A stretch of 64,000 bases of DNA from Mycobacterium lepraemurium. GTDB lineage: Bacteria; Actinomycetota; Actinomycetes; Mycobacteriales; Mycobacteriaceae. Below, one piece after another: positions 37,154 to 45,378 of the stretch. The DNA lies in contig CP021238.1 in the NCBI GenBank assembly GCA_002291465.1, forward strand, positions 3,782,001 through 3,846,000. The letters are read 5' to 3'. Under the pieces are notes generated by a model. That model searched no databases and had not been told where the DNA came from. It saw only the letters and a list, made by a program, of their open reading frames with translations. The translations under genes and the position numbers were made by a program. Every line of letters begins with the position of its first letter. Within the stretch, counting starts at the first letter, position 1.

Positions 37154-37529
37154 TTCACAATTCTCTTCGTTGCGCGTTCGCCCCCGTGCACAGGGGTTCC
37201 GTCCTGGCCGCGGTGTCGCCGGCGGGCCAGGGTTGAAACCTTCGAGATTGCATCCCCACGCGCCGCCGCGATCAGCCCCGGCATCGGGGCGCGCCGCCGG
37301 CGGCGGCGACGGCCGGGGCGCCGGTGCGGCGGCGGGGCGAGAGGCGGCCGCCGCCGCGCGGGGCGCTAGGATGACTACGGTCGACCGCGCAAATCGAGCG
37401 TCGCTCGCGGCCCGCGACGCGGCGAATGATCACCGGTTCGTGACCGCAAGGTCACGCCAGATCACACAATGCTTGCAATACGGCGTGGCTCGGCGGGTTA
37501 TGCCCGCCGGGCGCGGCATGATTGCGATC
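37154..37529. other. 376-bp region between SsuD-like gene and esterase
   Basis: No gene seen. About 37260-37365 is extremely GC-rich low-complexity sequence (runs of gcc/ggc). The esterase frame is open back to 37170, but the implied residues are Gly/Ala/Arg-rich and not protein-like. The last 90 bp hold two symmetric elements, annotated separately, and must contain promoters for the divergent genes. Confidence 0.6.
37440..37455. promoter_or_regulatory. inverted repeat GTGACC-GCAA-GGTCAC
   Basis: Perfect 6-bp arms with a 4-base spacer about 75-90 bp upstream of the esterase start, in the divergent region. It has operator-like geometry; the binding protein is unknown. Confidence 0.4.
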
Positions 37530-37534
37530 ATGCC
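37515..37534. promoter_or_regulatory. palindrome GGCATGAT-TGCG-ATCATGCC over the esterase start
   Basis: Perfect 8-bp arms and a 4-base centre. The right arm contains the ATG at 37530 and the left arm the in-frame ATG at 37518. It could be an operator or an mRNA hairpin that hides the start codon. Confidence 0.45.
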
Positions 37535-38393
37535 TGACCTCACACGCCGGGCGGTGCTCCGGATGGGCGCCGGTGCCAGCCTCGGCGCCGCCGGCGTGTT
37601 CGCGCTCAGCGCCCTGCTGGATCCGAGCACCGCGCGCGCCGCCACCCTGCCGCAGGCCCCGGCACCGTTCGAGCCGCCGACGGCGGGCAAGACGCTGCCG
37701 ACCCGGCTCACCGGATCGTTCGTGTCGGCGGCCCGCGGCGGCATCAAGACCAACTACGTGATCGCCATCCCGCCCGGGCAGACCGGGATGTTGCGTTCGG
37801 TGATCGCGCTGCATGGCGTGGACGGCGACGCCAACCAGATACTCGACATGGGCGTGCCCGACGGGCTGGCCCAGCTGGTCAAGGCCGGCAAGCCGCCGTT
37901 CGCGGTGGTGGGTATCGACGGCGGCAACACCTATTGGCACAAAAGGACTTCCGGCGAGGACTCGGGTGCGATGGTGCTCGACGAGCTGCTGCCGATGCTG
38001 TCCACCATGGGCTTCGACACCTCCCGGGTCGGGTTCATGGGGTGGTCGATGGGTGGCTACGGGGCGCTTCGCCTGGGCGCCAAGCTGGGCCCGTCGCGCA
38101 CCGCCGGCATCTGCGCGATCAGCCCGGCGCTGTACACCTCGTACGCCACCAGTGCGCCCGGAGCGTTCGACAGCAACGAGGACTTCGTGCAGAACAGCGT
38201 GTTGGGCCTGCCCGCTCTGAATTCGATTCCGCTGCGGGTGGATTGCGGCAACTTCGACCGCTTCTATTTCGCCACAAAGCAATTCGTCTACCAGTTGAAG
38301 ACACCGCCGGCGGGCAGCTTCTCCCTCGGCGGACACGATATCGCCTTCTGGCGCAGTCAACTCCCCGCCGAACTGGCCTGGATGGCGACCTAG
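37530..38393 (+). CDS. exported esterase, Tat signal (Rv0519c-like)
   Basis: A 287-residue secreted alpha/beta hydrolase of the esterase D/antigen 85-like type. The N-terminus MPDLTRRAVLRMGAGASLG has a twin-arginine motif followed by a hydrophobic stretch and an ARAA cleavage region. The nucleophile elbow is FMGWSMGGYGAL, with the acid in LRVDCGNFDRF and the catalytic His in SLGGHDIAFWRSQLP. A lipase or acyltransferase on envelope lipids is plausible; the substrate is unknown. Intact. It ends 9 bases before the OafA-like gene. Confidence 0.85.
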   Translation: MPDLTRRAVLRMGAGASLGAAGVFALSALLDPSTARAATLPQAPAPFEPPTAGKTLPTRLTGSFVSAARGGIKTNYVIAIPPGQTGMLRSVIALHGVDGDANQILDMGVPDGLAQLVKAGKPPFAVVGIDGGNTYWHKRTSGEDSGAMVLDELLPMLSTMGFDTSRVGFMGWSMGGYGALRLGAKLGPSRTAGICAISPALYTSYATSAPGAFDSNEDFVQNSVLGLPALNSIPLRVDCGNFDRFYFATKQFVYQLKTPPAGSFSLGGHDIAFWRSQLPAELAWMAT

Positions 38394-38402
38394 CCCACGC
38401 AG

Positions 38403-40571
38403 ATGACACCCCTGCCGGAATCGCTCGCCAGCAGCCCACAGCCCGTGGAGCGGCGGGGCTTCCGAAGGGGATTCCGGCCCGACATCGAGGGACTGCGCGC
38501 CGTCGCGGTGATCGCCGTGGTGCTCTACCACGCCGGCATTCCCGGGATCGGCGGCGGCTACATCGGCGTGGACATCTTCTTCGTCATCTCCGGCTTCCTC
38601 ATCACCGGCCTGCTCTTCCGGGAAGCGTCCACCACCACCACCAATACCGTTGCGCTGGGCCGGTTTTACGGTGCGCGGGCCCGTCGCCTGCTGCCGGCCG
38701 CGGCCACCGTCGGCACCGTCACCGCCATCGGCGCGGCCGCGGTGCTGCCGCCGCTGCAGGCCCGCAGTGTGTTCCTGGACGGCGTCGCCAGCGCCCTATA
38801 CGTCGGCAACTACCGGTTCGCGCTGCGCGGCACCGACTACCTGACCGCCGACGCGCCGTCGCCCTTCCAGCACTACTGGTCGCTGGGGGTGGAGGAGCAG
38901 TTCTATCTGATGTGGCCGCTGCTCATCATCGCCGTCACGGCGTCGGTGCGGCGTGTCCGGCCGCTGCGGTCGACGCCGCGCCCGATGCCGTACACGGTGG
39001 TGCTGGCGCTGATCGGGGCGGCGTCGTTGACGGCGGCGGTGCTGTGGACCCGCACCTCGCCGTCGTGGGCGTTCTTCTCGCTGCCCACCCGCGCCTGGGA
39101 GCTGGCGGCCGGCGGCCTGGTGGCCCTGTCGATCCAGCACTGGCGCCGGCTACCGCTGCGAACGGCGTCGATCGCCGGCTGGGGCGGTCTGGCGTTGATC
39201 CTGCTGACCTGCACCCAACTCAATGCCCACACCCCGTACCCCGGCACCGAGGCGCTGCTGCCGGTGCTGGGCACCGCGCTGATCATCGGTGGCGGCGCCG
39301 TCACCGGCGGGCTCGGGCCGGGCCGGCTGCTGTGCCGCCCGGCGATGCGCGCGATCGGCCGGATCTCCTACTCCTGGTACCTGTGGCACTGGCCGGTGCT
39401 GTTGCTGATGCCCGCGCTGCTCGGCGAGCCCGCGGGGCTGCCGGCCCGGCTGAGCGCGACGGCGGTGTCGGCCGGATTGGCCGTGCTCACCCTGCATCTG
39501 GTGGAGAATCCCGGCCGCTTCGCCGCCGCGCTGCGCCGCTCGGCGAAAGTCAGCCTGGTGGTGGCCGGCGGCGCGAGTGCCGCCACCGCGTGCGCATGCC
39601 TGGTGCTGCTCAACGTGACACCCGCCCCGGTGGGGCACGGCGTGGCCGCTCCCCGCGCGAACATCATCGCGACGCCCCCGTCCAACGTCCCCGCCGTCAG
39701 CGCGCAGGAGGCCGCGGTTCGTCAGGCCTTCGCGCAGGCACGGGTCATCCTCGCGGCCGCCGCCGGCGTGCGGGCCGTCCCGCCGAACCTGGACCCGCCG
39801 CTGGCCCAGGCATCCGCCCACAAGGCCGCGGTGTTCGTCAACGGCGGCGTGCGGTCCTGGCGCGACGTCGGCCAGAGCGAGTGCGCGACCGGCGACACCG
39901 CCTCGCCGAGGACCGTGGCCCTGATCGGCGACTCGCACGCCGCCATGTGGAATCCGGCCTTCGAACAGCTCGCCGGGCAACGGCACTGGCGGCTGGAAAC
40001 CCTGGCGAAGGTGACCTGCCCGCCGGCCGAGCTGCACATCGTCAGCCCGTATCTGGGCCGCGAGTACACCGAATGCGAGCAGTGGCACGCCCAGATCATG
40101 GCCCGGATGAACGCCGAACACCCGCGGCTGATCGTGCTGGACATGAGCCGGCGCTACGGCGCCGACTTCGGTTTCACCTCCTACGACCCGGCCTGGATCG
40201 ACACCCTGGGCCACACCGTGGCGCAGCTGCGCGGCACCGGCGCGACCGTGCTGGTGCTGGGGCCCGCGCCCGACCCGCATTCGTCGGCGCCGGTCTGCCT
40301 GTCCGCTCATCTCGACGATGTAACCTCTTGTGCGCCAACCAGATACGCAGCGATCGACGGCGACGGCGTCGCCGCCGAGCAGGCGGCGACGCTGGGCAAC
40401 GGCGGTCACTACGCCGATCTGTCCGATTTGTTCTGCACGCCTGACCGGTGCCCGCTGATCGTCGGCAACACCCTGGTGTTCCGCGACGACAACCATGTGA
40501 CGACCGAGTATGCGCGGCTGCTGGCGCCGGTGCTGGGCGCGCTGGCCGACCGTGCCCTGGCGGACGGGTGA
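38403..40571 (+). CDS. OafA-like membrane acyltransferase with SGNH domain
   Basis: A 722-residue two-domain O-acyltransferase. The N-terminal acyltransferase-3 domain has about ten helices, with FRPDIEGLRAVAVIAVVLYHAG (catalytic His), GVDIFFVISGFLITG, FYGARARRLLPA and YWSLGVEEQFYLMWP. After a linker, the extracytoplasmic SGNH domain starts at ALIGDSHAAMWNPAF (about 510) and ends with FRDDNHVTTEYARLL (Asp-x-x-His). Such proteins acetylate or acylate cell-envelope sugars. Intact. Confidence 0.88.
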   Translation: MTPLPESLASSPQPVERRGFRRGFRPDIEGLRAVAVIAVVLYHAGIPGIGGGYIGVDIFFVISGFLITGLLFREASTTTTNTVALGRFYGARARRLLPAAATVGTVTAIGAAAVLPPLQARSVFLDGVASALYVGNYRFALRGTDYLTADAPSPFQHYWSLGVEEQFYLMWPLLIIAVTASVRRVRPLRSTPRPMPYTVVLALIGAASLTAAVLWTRTSPSWAFFSLPTRAWELAAGGLVALSIQHWRRLPLRTASIAGWGGLALILLTCTQLNAHTPYPGTEALLPVLGTALIIGGGAVTGGLGPGRLLCRPAMRAIGRISYSWYLWHWPVLLLMPALLGEPAGLPARLSATAVSAGLAVLTLHLVENPGRFAAALRRSAKVSLVVAGGASAATACACLVLLNVTPAPVGHGVAAPRANIIATPPSNVPAVSAQEAAVRQAFAQARVILAAAAGVRAVPPNLDPPLAQASAHKAAVFVNGGVRSWRDVGQSECATGDTASPRTVALIGDSHAAMWNPAFEQLAGQRHWRLETLAKVTCPPAELHIVSPYLGREYTECEQWHAQIMARMNAEHPRLIVLDMSRRYGADFGFTSYDPAWIDTLGHTVAQLRGTGATVLVLGPAPDPHSSAPVCLSAHLDDVTSCAPTRYAAIDGDGVAAEQAATLGNGGHYADLSDLFCTPDRCPLIVGNTLVFRDDNHVTTEYARLLAPVLGALADRALADG

Positions 40572-40636
40572 GTGCGATGAACCGCTCGGCGCCGTCGAAC
40601 GTCAAATCAGTGAAGGGTTATTGGAGGTTGTAGGAC

Positions 40637-40753
40637 ATGTCTCCGCTGCTGCTGGTCTGTGTGGCCGTCGCCGCACCCTTCGCCGGAATCGGTCTGCTGC
40701 AGCTGCAGGCCCGGCTGGAGCGCTGGGACTACGAGCGGCACGCCGACGACTGA
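40637..40753 (+). CDS. 38-residue small membrane protein
   Basis: ATG 40637 follows ttggagg about 10 bases upstream. The protein is a single hydrophobic helix (LLLVCVAVAAPFAGIGLL) with a charged tail RLERWDYERHADD. It is too short for usual gene callers. I recall similar tiny proteins ending in ERHADD/ERHAED in mycobacteria, which supports it. Convergent with the SGNH pseudogene. Role unknown. Confidence 0.68.
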   Translation: MSPLLLVCVAVAAPFAGIGLLQLQARLERWDYERHADD

Positions 40754-40761
40754 CGCCCCGG

Positions 40762-41450
40762 TCAGGTCGACAGCTGGGTGCGGATCAGCGGTGCGATCTT
40801 GTCCGCCATGTACTGGTGCCCCGCGTCATTCGGGTACACCTCGTCCGCGCCGATCAGGTCGGGCCGGCCGACGAACCAGTGTTCGGCGATCGGGTCGATG
40901 AACGTCGCCCCGGCCGCCCCGGCCGCGCCGCCGAGGATGTCGCGGATCAGATACATCGACGGCGGCATGTCGGCGGTCAGCCACGGCGGTCCGATCACCA
41001 GCAGGCGCGCGGCCGGCGCCAGCCGGTGGGCCAGATCCAAAGCGGCGTGCGTCTTTTCGATCAGCAGCCTGGGATCGACCCCTGGTCGTTGCGGGAGCCG
41101 AAGAACACCACCAGCGCGTCATCGGACTGCACCGCCCGGGCGGTCAGATCCTCGAAGATGCTGCCGTGGTCGCCGGTCACGGCGTAACCGGCCCTGCCCT
41201 CGGCCGCCACGTCGGCCGACACCCGTGACCCGCGCGCGCTGAGCACCTGCCACGCTCGCGACGGCCACGACCGGGCGCCCAGGCCGCCCTCATTGGTCCC
41301 GGTGGTGTACGAATCCCCAATCACTGCCACATGATTCAGCCGGAAGTCCAGCGTCAGCGTCTCGTACGTGCGCAGCTGCGCCGGGTATGCCACAAGGCCC
41401 ACGCCCAGCAGAAGACTCACCCCGATGAGAAAGGTGGCCAGACGACTCAC
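40762..41450 (-). pseudogene. exported SGNH hydrolase (Rv0518 homologue), frameshifted
   Basis: A secreted SGNH/GDSL hydrolase of about 230 residues. GTG 41450 with GGAGG just upstream begins VSRLATFLIGVSLLLGVGL (signal peptide). Block I is VAVIGDSYTTG and the C-terminal Asp-x-x-His block is YPNDAGHQYM. Near 41083 one G is missing from a G run: FFGSRNDQG is followed by stop in frame, while DPRLLIEKTHAALDLAHRL continues in another frame to 40762. A single lesion, so inactivation is recent. Confidence 0.87.
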
Positions 41451-41540
41451 TCCTACCTCCACTGTCAACGGCACGGTCGGGCGCCGCCGCGTTCTCACCG
41501 AATACTTCCAGTAGGCCGCGGTCGGCCGCTAAGGCAGCCA

Positions 41541-42878
41541 TCACACCGCGCGGGCCGAAATCGCTTCCAGCGAACGGTCGATCGGATGCAGCTTGGTGTT
41601 GGCCGGTTCGCCGGGGTCGCTTCGCGCGTTGACGGCTCGCACGTCGACCATCTTGCGCATCCACCGGCGGGCGGGCTCTTCCACGCCGTGATACAAGACG
41701 ACCACGCCGGCCAGGGCGATCGCGAGCAGGCCGATGACGTTCCATTTCCACGGGTTGTCCTGGGTCACCAGCTCGAACTGCTTGACCGCCCATCCCCACG
41801 AGGTGTGCACCAGCTCGTGCACCATGTACAGGCAGAACGAGATCTTGCCGCCGTAGACCATCGCCCGGTCCGACAACACCCGCAGCAGGCTGCCCAGGCC
41901 GACGGCCAGCGAGATGACCAGCGGGACGAACAACACGTCGACGACGCCGCCGCTGTCGTTCTCCACCACGCCCGATATCGGGTGTGCGCCAAACCAATAC
42001 AGCACGCCCACCATGGCGGCCAGCAGCAGCGAGATGTAGCCGGCGATCCGGCGGCCCCGGTCGGTCAGCCGCAACCTGCGCACCGCCGCGCACGCCAGCG
42101 CGCCGGCGGTGAACTGGGTGACGATGCGCGGCAGCCAGCTCCACGGCGTGTAGAAGTGGCCGCTGGCCAGCAGCATCACCACCGGCGGCAGCGACGCCGC
42201 GAACGCCAGCACCATCAGGCTGCGCGCCCGGGTCGCCTGCTTCATCCGCAGCAGCACCAGCGCCAGCCCGGCGAACAGCACGTAGGCCAGCCATTCGGCG
42301 CTGATCGACCAGGCCGGGCCGTCCCAGCTGGAATCGTCGAAGAACGGCACAAACCACAACTGCACCAACAGGATCTGGCGCACGTAGCTGATCGCGGTCA
42401 GCGACGCGGCGTCCGGCGACGGCACGTGCCCGACGTGCAGGGTGAAGATCACCCACAGCGCGGCCAGGTGCAACGTGACCAGGTACACCGGCCACACCCG
42501 GACCAGCCGCAGCCACAGGAAATGCAGCGTGACCCGGGCCGAGAAGGACCGGCCCATCCGGTCGAGATAGTTGTACGTCAGCACGAATCCGCTGAGGATG
42601 AAGAACAGGTCGACGCCCTGCGCGCCGCAGTTGAGCACCGGTGCCAGCGCGTCGCGCAGATCGGGTGAGGCATCGCCGAGCATGGGCCGGAAGTGAAACA
42701 GCACCACCCACAGCGCGGCGACGATACGGAGTCCCGTCAGGGCCTTGATCTCGCCCCTGATCTCTTCGCCCGCACGTTGCTCTTTCCCGTCTGGATCCTG
42801 CTGTTGCGTTCTCGTGCCACCCGGCTGAGCGGACGCTGCGGCCGTCTCACCAGCCCCCGACCGGCAACCGGCAGCCAT
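41541..42878 (-). CDS. membrane acyltransferase family 3 (Rv0517-like)
   Basis: A 445-residue acyltransferase-3 protein with about ten helices: KALTGLRIVAALWVVLFHF (catalytic His), GVDLFFILSGFVLTYNY, WLRLVRVWPVYLVTLH, WSISAEWLAYVLFAGL and FCLYMVHELVHTSWGW. It lacks the SGNH domain of its neighbour. ATG 42878 is chosen; the frame is open to 42932 but the added codons lie in a palindrome. It probably acylates an envelope lipid or sugar. Intact. Confidence 0.86.
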   Translation of the reverse strand: MAAGCRSGAGETAAASAQPGGTRTQQQDPDGKEQRAGEEIRGEIKALTGLRIVAALWVVLFHFRPMLGDASPDLRDALAPVLNCGAQGVDLFFILSGFVLTYNYLDRMGRSFSARVTLHFLWLRLVRVWPVYLVTLHLAALWVIFTLHVGHVPSPDAASLTAISYVRQILLVQLWFVPFFDDSSWDGPAWSISAEWLAYVLFAGLALVLLRMKQATRARSLMVLAFAASLPPVVMLLASGHFYTPWSWLPRIVTQFTAGALACAAVRRLRLTDRGRRIAGYISLLLAAMVGVLYWFGAHPISGVVENDSGGVVDVLFVPLVISLAVGLGSLLRVLSDRAMVYGGKISFCLYMVHELVHTSWGWAVKQFELVTQDNPWKWNVIGLLAIALAGVVVLYHGVEEPARRWMRKMVDVRAVNARSDPGEPANTKLHPIDRSLEAISARAV

Positions 42879-42906
42879 GGCAGCCGAGCAGCGCAATCGC
42901 CCCGAT

Positions 42907-42942
42907 GGGTGGACGGTTGTGGTGTGCCACAACCGTCCACCC
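42907..42942. promoter_or_regulatory. 16-bp-arm palindrome upstream of acyltransferase and anti-anti-sigma genes
   Basis: gggtggacggttgtgg (42907-42922), tgtg, ccacaaccgtccaccc (42927-42942): a perfect inverted repeat. It lies between divergent genes, 29 bp before ATG 42878. Possible operator, cruciform or transcript hairpin. Confidence 0.55.
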
Positions 42943-43139
42943 GGGCCTTTGGCCGGGCGGTGTTTGCTCGGGTTTCGCTGGGCCGGAGCCGTCGCGGCGG
43001 CCTCAGCGGCTTCTTAGCAAAGAGTTAGACGCGGCTACCGGTCTCCTTAGGCTTGCGGCCTAGCGTTTGAGGCAGCTTCGATGGGTGTGGAGGCGCCCTT
43101 CGAAGGCAGCGCGAGCGCCACAGCGAGTGAGGGGTCCTC

Positions 43140-43580
43140 ATGACGATCGCAGGTACCGAGACGCGCCACGACAACTGCGTGTTTGACTGCGACGGCGCTC
43201 AGGTCCGGGCACATCACCGTCACCTGGCGACCGTGGTGCACATCCGCGGCGTGATCGACGACGCCAACGTGGACCGGATCAGCCACCACATTCGGCGTTT
43301 CACCCTCGGCGAAAACCCGGTGGTGCTCGACGTCGCCGACGTCTCCCAATTTGCTGAAGCCGGCATCTCGCTGCTGTACGCCTTCGACGCCGATTGTCGC
43401 GCCGCCGAGGTCGAGTGGACGCTGGTCGCCAGCTCGGCGGTCACCGCGGTGCTCGACTACACCGGCCACGACGCCAGCTTCCCGATCATGCGCTCGGTGC
43501 ACGAGGTGCTGCGGGACCGGGCCGACGCCATCGCGGTCCGCCGCCGGATGGCGTTGCCGCTGGTCAGGAAGGCGTCGTAG
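43140..43580 (+). CDS. anti-anti-sigma factor, STAS domain (Rv0516c homologue)
   Basis: A 146-residue STAS protein that would bind anti-sigma factors. The domain covers about residues 27-125 (LATVVHIRGVIDDANVDRI, NPVVLDVADVSQFAEAGIS, TLVASSAVTAVLDYTG), with Ser/Thr near the usual phosphorylation loop. Thr2 (MTIAGTE) is kept; in M. tuberculosis that residue is reported as the PknD phosphorylation site of Rv0516c. ATG 43140 has gagggg ahead. The last 17 bases overlap the convergent small membrane gene. Intact. Confidence 0.86.
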   Translation: MTIAGTETRHDNCVFDCDGAQVRAHHRHLATVVHIRGVIDDANVDRISHHIRRFTLGENPVVLDVADVSQFAEAGISLLYAFDADCRAAEVEWTLVASSAVTAVLDYTGHDASFPIMRSVHEVLRDRADAIAVRRRMALPLVRKAS

Positions 43581-43824
43581 CGGCCGAACGGGCGCGCCGC
43601 AGCCGGGTGATCCTGACCACGGCCAACACCCCGGCAGTCGTCAACAACACCAGTGTGAGCAGCAGCAGTTGCGGGTCGTACACCACCGACGTGGTGAACG
43701 GCTGCCCGTCGGCGATGGGCGCGACGGCCACGCTGTGATGCGAGCGCACCCAGCTCACCGCCGACCCGGCCAGCGCGGCGACGGCCAGGACGAGTTCGAC
43801 GACCGCGCGGGAGCCTGCGATCAT
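43564..43824 (-). CDS. small membrane protein (Rv0514-like)
   Basis: 86 residues with two helices, AVVELVLAVAALAGSAVSWV and LLLLTLVLLTTAGVLAVVRI, and a short basic tail. ATG 43824 overlaps the stop of the upstream membrane-protein gene (ATGA). It sits at the end of the heme operon strand. Function unknown. Confidence 0.78.
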   Translation of the reverse strand: MIAGSRAVVELVLAVAALAGSAVSWVRSHHSVAVAPIADGQPFTTSVVYDPQLLLLTLVLLTTAGVLAVVRITRLRRARSAATTPS

Positions 43825-44378
43825 TGCGCCGTCCCGGCGTCGTCGTCGGGGTCGCGGTCCAGTACGTCCGTGCGGCTCGGTTCCACCCGCTCCTGCACCA
43901 GCGGGGTCAGCGCGGCGCGCAGCTGGCGATGACGGAGCGCCCACGCCTGGGCGGTGCGGCCGTTGGTCAGCTTGAGGCCGATGCCGATCCGCCCGCGCGG
44001 CACCCCGACCAGCTCGCCCGCCGCCCGCGCCGACTGCCAGCGCGCCAGCTCCTTGCCGGAGGCCTCGTTGTTTTCGGCCTCCGGGTACACCTTGACGATT
44101 TCGCGCACCAGGATCGTCTCGGTGCCCTGGCGCAACGCCTCCTCGGTGAGCTCGACCGAGACGTGGATGCGTGCCGCCTTCACCTGCAAGCCCACGAACG
44201 CCGACAGCACCAAAAAGATCGCGGGCACCACCAGGGACACCTTGGCGCCGCTCCAGATTTCGATCAGCACCATGGCCGCCGCGGACGCCGGCCCGCAGGC
44301 CACCCACCACCAGCTGGCCCCCGGCTCGTAGAACAACCGCTTCGGCTGGACGTCGCCCCCGGTCGTGTCTGATGTCAA
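43821..44378 (-). CDS. DUF3093-type membrane protein (Rv0513 homologue)
   Basis: About 185 residues. Two adjacent helices near the N-terminus (WWWVACGPASAAAMVLIEIW and VSLVVPAIFLVLSAFVGLQV) are followed by a soluble beta-rich domain (RIHVSVELTEEALRQGTETI). TTG 44378 (LTSDTTGGDVQ) matches the M. tuberculosis start I recall; ATG 44414 would overlap hemB by 23 bp. It follows hemB closely, so probably shares its transcript. Function unknown. Confidence 0.75.
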   Translation of the reverse strand: MTSDTTGGDVQPKRLFYEPGASWWWVACGPASAAAMVLIEIWSGAKVSLVVPAIFLVLSAFVGLQVKAARIHVSVELTEEALRQGTETILVREIVKVYPEAENNEASGKELARWQSARAAGELVGVPRGRIGIGLKLTNGRTAQAWALRHRQLRAALTPLVQERVEPSRTDVLDRDPDDDAGTAQ

Positions 44379-44391
44379 CGCAAGCCCCGTC

Positions 44392-45372
44392 TCACGACAG
44401 CCACCCTGCTGCATCCGCGGCCCAATAGCTCAGAACGATATCGGCTCCGGCGCGTCGGATGCTGGTCAGCGACTCCAGCGCCGCGGCGCGCTCGTCGATC
44501 CAATTGTTCGCGGCCGCAGCACAAATCATCGCGTACTCCCCCGAAACCTGGTAGGCGGCCACCGGGACCGGCGAGAGCTCCGCCGCGGCGGCCACCACGT
44601 CCAGATAGCTCATCGCCGGCTTGACCATCACGATGTCGGCGCCCTCGTCCAGGTCCAGCCGGATCTCGCGCAGCACCTCGCGGGAGTTGCCGGTCTCCTG
44701 CTGATAGGTGCGCCGATCCCCGGACAGGCTGGAGCTGACCGCCTCCCGGAACGGGCCGTAGAACGCCGAGGCGAACTTGGCGGCGTAGGCCAGGATCACC
44801 ACGTCGGTGAAGCCGGCGGCGTCCAGTCCGTCGCGAATCGCGCCCACCTGACCGTCCATCATCCCGCTCGGCCCGACCACGTGGGCGCCCGACTCCGCTT
44901 GCGCCACAGCGAGATTCACGTAGCGAGCCACCGTGGCGTCGTTGTCCACCCGGCCCCGGTCATCCAGCACACCGCAGTGCCCGTGGTCGGTGAACTCGTC
45001 CAGGCAGGTGTCGGCCATCAGCACGGTGGCATCACCGAGGTCCTTGGCCAGATCGCGCAGCGCGACGTTGAGGATGCCGTCGGGGTCGGTGCCGGCCGAA
45101 CCGATCGGATCCTTGTCCTCGCCGCGCGGCACACCGAACAGCATCAGACCGCCCACCCCGGCGGCGACGGCGCTGGCGGCGCCGGCGCGCAGCGAGTCGC
45201 GGGTGTGCTGCACCACCTTCGGCATCGAGGCGATCGGACGCGGTTCGTCGATACCGTCGGCGACAAACATCGGCAGCACCAAATGCCTTGGCTCCAAGGA
45301 GGTTTGGGTCACCAGTCGGCGCAGCGCCGGGGTCGAGCGAAGCCGGCGCGGGCGCTGCCGCGGGTAAGCCAT
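44392..45372 (-). CDS. hemB: hemB, delta-aminolevulinate dehydratase
   Basis: Porphobilinogen synthase, which joins two 5-aminolevulinates. It has 326 residues. Schiff-base lysines are K199 (AYAAKFAS) and K251 (MVKPAMSY). The metal-binding region reads ADTCLDEFTDHGHCG, keeping two of the three Cys of the zinc type, so the metal preference is not obvious. The C-terminal VAAYQVSGEYAMI is complete. It is downstream of hemD on the same strand. Intact. Confidence 0.95.
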   Translation of the reverse strand: MAYPRQRPRRLRSTPALRRLVTQTSLEPRHLVLPMFVADGIDEPRPIASMPKVVQHTRDSLRAGAASAVAAGVGGLMLFGVPRGEDKDPIGSAGTDPDGILNVALRDLAKDLGDATVLMADTCLDEFTDHGHCGVLDDRGRVDNDATVARYVNLAVAQAESGAHVVGPSGMMDGQVGAIRDGLDAAGFTDVVILAYAAKFASAFYGPFREAVSSSLSGDRRTYQQETGNSREVLREIRLDLDEGADIVMVKPAMSYLDVVAAAAELSPVPVAAYQVSGEYAMICAAAANNWIDERAAALESLTSIRRAGADIVLSYWAADAAGWLS

Positions 45373-45378
45373 GAGACG

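Noticed and set aside
37934..40444. An 836-codon plus-strand frame within the esterase and OafA-like genes
   Set aside because: The real genes lie in other frames with clear motifs; this one is Arg/Gly/Ala-rich shadow sequence.
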